Source: Diogma glabrata (taxonomy: Eukaryota; Arthropoda; Insecta; Diptera; Cylindrotomidae). From it: DNA of 64,000 bases. Made by a program: the position numbers and the translations under genes. Shown here in pieces: positions 61,745 through 64,000 of the stretch. How positions within the stretch are numbered: position 1 is the stretch's first letter; each line of letters begins with the position of its first letter. Below the pieces are notes generated by a model. It made no database searches. It had not been told where the DNA came from and was given only the letters and a program-made list of their open reading frames with translations. The DNA lies in NCBI GenBank assembly GCA_963693315.1, contig OY856186.1, positions 458,292,192 to 458,356,191 on the forward strand, in the 5' to 3' direction.

Positions 61745-61757
61745 TCTCCCCTTTAAT
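61745..61757 (-). other. Polypurine tract
   Basis: On the minus strand ATTAAAGGGGAGA lies directly upstream of the TG that begins the LTR and 320 bp downstream of the pol stop. This is where plus-strand priming would occur in an LTR retrotransposon. Confidence 0.5.
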
Positions 61758-61995
61758 AACAATTCACAATCATTTGAAAAACTATAAGTTTTATAATTAT
61801 AATAAATAACAAATTTTAACAAAGTAGATATTTTTTTTTTTTTAAATTAGAAAAATCTTAACATACATAATAAATAATTTTGACATACATGCAAACAAAC
61901 TGTTGTAATCTATAGTACTTAAAATAAATTTCAAAACTAAATTTCTTGCCCGCTTGGTTTGTTCTTATACTCAACATCATCCATTGTTGTCAATC

Positions 61996-62026
<31 letters not shown>

Positions 62027-62077
62027 AATAAACCAATTATTTTTTAGTTAAATCAATTTTCCATTTTCGTTATCATT
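61758..62077 (-). other. Non-coding 3' region of the Ty3/gypsy element
   Basis: It lies between the pol stop and the polypurine tract. It contains a run of about 25 A (minus strand; T-run near 62003-62026) and no open frame, so there is no env-like gene in this copy. Confidence 0.5.
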
Positions 62078-64000
62078 TTAATTTTCATTACGTGGTCTCA
62101 AAACATTCGAATTTCTTCTTAAAACTATACCATTTTCTAATTCTACCCAATACGACCTTGGAGTATTGTGTTTTTGATCAATTTTTCCCCTAATCCAACA
62201 ATTGTTTTCTCTACACCACACATTCTCACCTTCTACAAAATCCCTTCTATCTTTTGTATTTCTATCATAATATTTCTTAGCTTTTGCACTTCGCCATTCT
62301 ACATTTCTTCTTACATTGGGAATATATTGTGGTCTGAATAAATTTTCTTTTACCGGTATTAAAGTTCGTGTTTTTCTACTCATAAGTAGCTCATTAGGAG
62401 ATAGCCCGATGTCTCTGATAGGAGTATTCCGGTACTCAAGTAAAGCAATCCATAATTCGTCATCATTATCCATGCACTTTTTAACCATATTTTTGGCTAT
62501 TTGCACAAATCTTTCAGATAACCCGTTAGATTTTGGATAATGCGGGCTACTCGTTATAATATTGATGTCAGTTTTTTCACCAAATTGTCTGAATTCAAAG
62601 GAACCGAATGGCATATTGTCGGCTATTATTTCGCGGGGTATGCCGTGTATTGAAAATATATTTTTTAATTTATTAACGATTTCACTGGCGGTCTTATTTC
62701 GTAAGGTCAGTATTTCCAGATATTTTGAAAAATAATCAGTAATAACTAAAAAGTTTTTATTTTTATATTCCATGATATCCATGGCTATTTTGAAAAAGGG
62801 TAAATTTGGAATATCATGAGCAATCATTGGCTCGTTTACATTACCTTTACGATATTTTTGACAAATTTCACATTTTGAGATAGTATTTTCGATCCATTCA
62901 TTTATTCCAGGCCAATAAACTATTTCCCGTGCCCTAGCCTTTGTTTTTTCAATGCCCAAGTGCGACTGATGGAGTTTATTCAAAATCTCCGAACGCAACC
63001 CTTGAGAAACTACAATCCGGTCATTAAAAAATATTAATCCATCATCTAACATTAAATTATTTTTATGTTTCCAATAAAACTTTATGTTATTTTTTAAACA
63101 TTTTTTATCTTTTGGCCACCCATTTAATAAAACTAATTTTAATTCTTTTAATACTTCATCTTTTTCTAATTCTGTTTTAAACGACGAAAGTTTTTTATCC
63201 GTTATATTAATCGAATGTACAAATTCATTTATATCTTCGATTTCGCTTTTATTATTACTTGGATCATAGTATCTAGATAAAAAATCGGCCAAATACATTT
63301 CTTTTCCTGGGTCATACACTAAATTTAACTCATATTTTAAGAGTTTTAGCTTCATTCGCTGTAACCGTGCACTTGTTACTTGTCCCAACTCTTTTTCCAT
63401 AATGCCCAACAACGGCTTATGATCTGTCATAACCCTTATCTTACGTCCATATATATAGTTATGGAACTTGGTGCATGCAAAAATAATGGCTAACATCTCC
63501 TTCTCAATCTGTGCGTAGTTTTTTTCTGCCTCGTTTAAACTTCGTGAGGCAAAACACACAGGTCTGCCCTCTTGCATTAAACTACATCCAAGTCCCTCTT
63601 TGGACGCATCAGTTTGTATTGTGAGACTCTTATTTAGGTCAAACGGTTTTAATGCTGGAGCATTTATAATTGCAAATTTGATTTTATTTAAGCATTCAGT
63701 GTGCATAGGGAGCCACGTAAAGTGAACATTTTTTCGTAACAATTCCCGCAATGGATTTGAAATATCAGCCAACTTTGGGACGAAATTTCTAACATAATTG
63801 ATTAACCCTAATAATTTCTGAATATCATTTTTATCTTTCGGAATACCAATTTTTTCAATAGCAATCATTCTCTCCGGATCCCATTCAATACCCTTTTCCG
63901 AAATTAAATGTCCTAAATAGCTAACTTTTAATTGCTTTAATTGCAACTTATCTCTATTGAATTTCATCCCAAGTTGTCGTGCTCTTTCCACTACTGCTTT
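62078..64000 (-). CDS. Ty3/gypsy pol, 3' part (RT end, RNase H, integrase), partial
   Basis: Open for about 640 codons from the window edge, so the 5' part of pol lies beyond 64000. Order: end of reverse transcriptase (VSYLGHLIS, KLLGLINYVRNFVP); RNase H at about 135-245 (LTIQTDASKEGLGC, EKEMLAIIFA, MTDHKPL, ADFLSRY); an HHCC zinc site (LHQSHLG, then CEICQKY); integrase core with Asp in AMDIME, Asp in IADNMPFG and Glu in SNGLSERFVQ; and a C-terminal domain ending in a PRSYWVELENG / LRRNSNVLRPR motif. These match Mag-type (K02A2.6-like) elements. The first motif after the second Asp (usually DNGPQF) is altered to DNMPFG. No stop or shift interrupts it, so the copy may be young. Confidence 0.93.
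   Translation of the reverse strand, partial: KAVVERARQLGMKFNRDKLQLKQLKVSYLGHLISEKGIEWDPERMIAIEKIGIPKDKNDIQKLLGLINYVRNFVPKLADISNPLRELLRKNVHFTWLPMHTECLNKIKFAIINAPALKPFDLNKSLTIQTDASKEGLGCSLMQEGRPVCFASRSLNEAEKNYAQIEKEMLAIIFACTKFHNYIYGRKIRVMTDHKPLLGIMEKELGQVTSARLQRMKLKLLKYELNLVYDPGKEMYLADFLSRYYDPSNNKSEIEDINEFVHSINITDKKLSSFKTELEKDEVLKELKLVLLNGWPKDKKCLKNNIKFYWKHKNNLMLDDGLIFFNDRIVVSQGLRSEILNKLHQSHLGIEKTKARAREIVYWPGINEWIENTISKCEICQKYRKGNVNEPMIAHDIPNLPFFKIAMDIMEYKNKNFLVITDYFSKYLEILTLRNKTASEIVNKLKNIFSIHGIPREIIADNMPFGSFEFRQFGEKTDINIITSSPHYPKSNGLSERFVQIAKNMVKKCMDNDDELWIALLEYRNTPIRDIGLSPNELLMSRKTRTLIPVKENLFRPQYIPNVRRNVEWRSAKAKKYYDRNTKDRRDFVEGENVWCRENNCWIRGKIDQKHNTPRSYWVELENGIVLRRNSNVLRPRNEN

Noticed and set aside
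62316..63269. Plus-strand frames inside the gypsy region
   Set aside because: They lie opposite the well-supported pol frame.

Overview
The window reads as repeat-dense, AT-rich eukaryotic DNA, most likely from an insect. Three things point that way: the transposon families (Tc1, hAT, Harbinger-like MITEs, Penelope-like, jockey/CR1-like LINE, Ty3/gypsy of a Mag-like type), the very low GC content, and a decayed copy of DNAJB11 that resembles the dipteran 'shriveled' type. I see no intact host gene, no RNA gene and no prokaryotic feature. Host coding signal is limited to relics and a few candidate exons.

Layout. 1-4.3 kb: the end of one non-autonomous element, a bipartite MITE, and a diverged direct repeat pair. 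4.3-8.9 kb: featureless AT-rich DNA. 8.9-10.5 kb: short coding-like pieces, one split by a 136-bp MITE, and a frameshifted relic of an unknown membrane protein on the minus strand. 10.86-12.54 kb: a hAT-type element with a perfect 8-bp target duplication. 13-22.1 kb: palindrome clusters, a 58-bp tandem duplication, a TTCTCGAGAA cluster, three MITEs, and a composite repeat with three ~330-bp units and a long (AT)n tract. 22.6-23.1 kb: the DNAJB11 pseudogene. 23.96-24.10 kb: a possible minus-strand exon. 26.5-28.3 kb: a palindromic Tc1 derivative carrying a nested MITE.

28.6-33.7 kb: a nearly complete non-LTR retrotransposon (ORF1, ORF2 with endonuclease and reverse transcriptase, A-rich tail) with one ORF2 frameshift. 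34.9-35.5 kb: a MITE built on CTGATC motifs. 35.9-36.1 kb: a LINE reverse transcriptase scrap. 36.16-38.73 kb: the GIY-YIG end of a Penelope-like element, split by a CACTA-like foldback element whose TAA duplication is visible at base resolution. 39.3-43.3 kb: a ~4-kb foldback with ~1.1-kb arms. 43.8-44.6 kb: a MITE. 46.7-48.1 and 57.2-58.6 kb: two inverted copies of a minisatellite-bearing repeat. 48.35-49.2 kb: the C-terminal relic of another LINE. 49.7-50.3 kb: a third copy of the bipartite MITE. 61.5-64.0 kb: the 3' part of a Ty3/gypsy element (pol, polypurine tract, probable LTR) running off the window edge.

No genes here work together as a pathway. The region is a record of nested transposition. 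The most informative loci are those where one insertion can be subtracted and an older reading frame reappears: the Penelope/CACTA locus and the 9.5-kb MITE.
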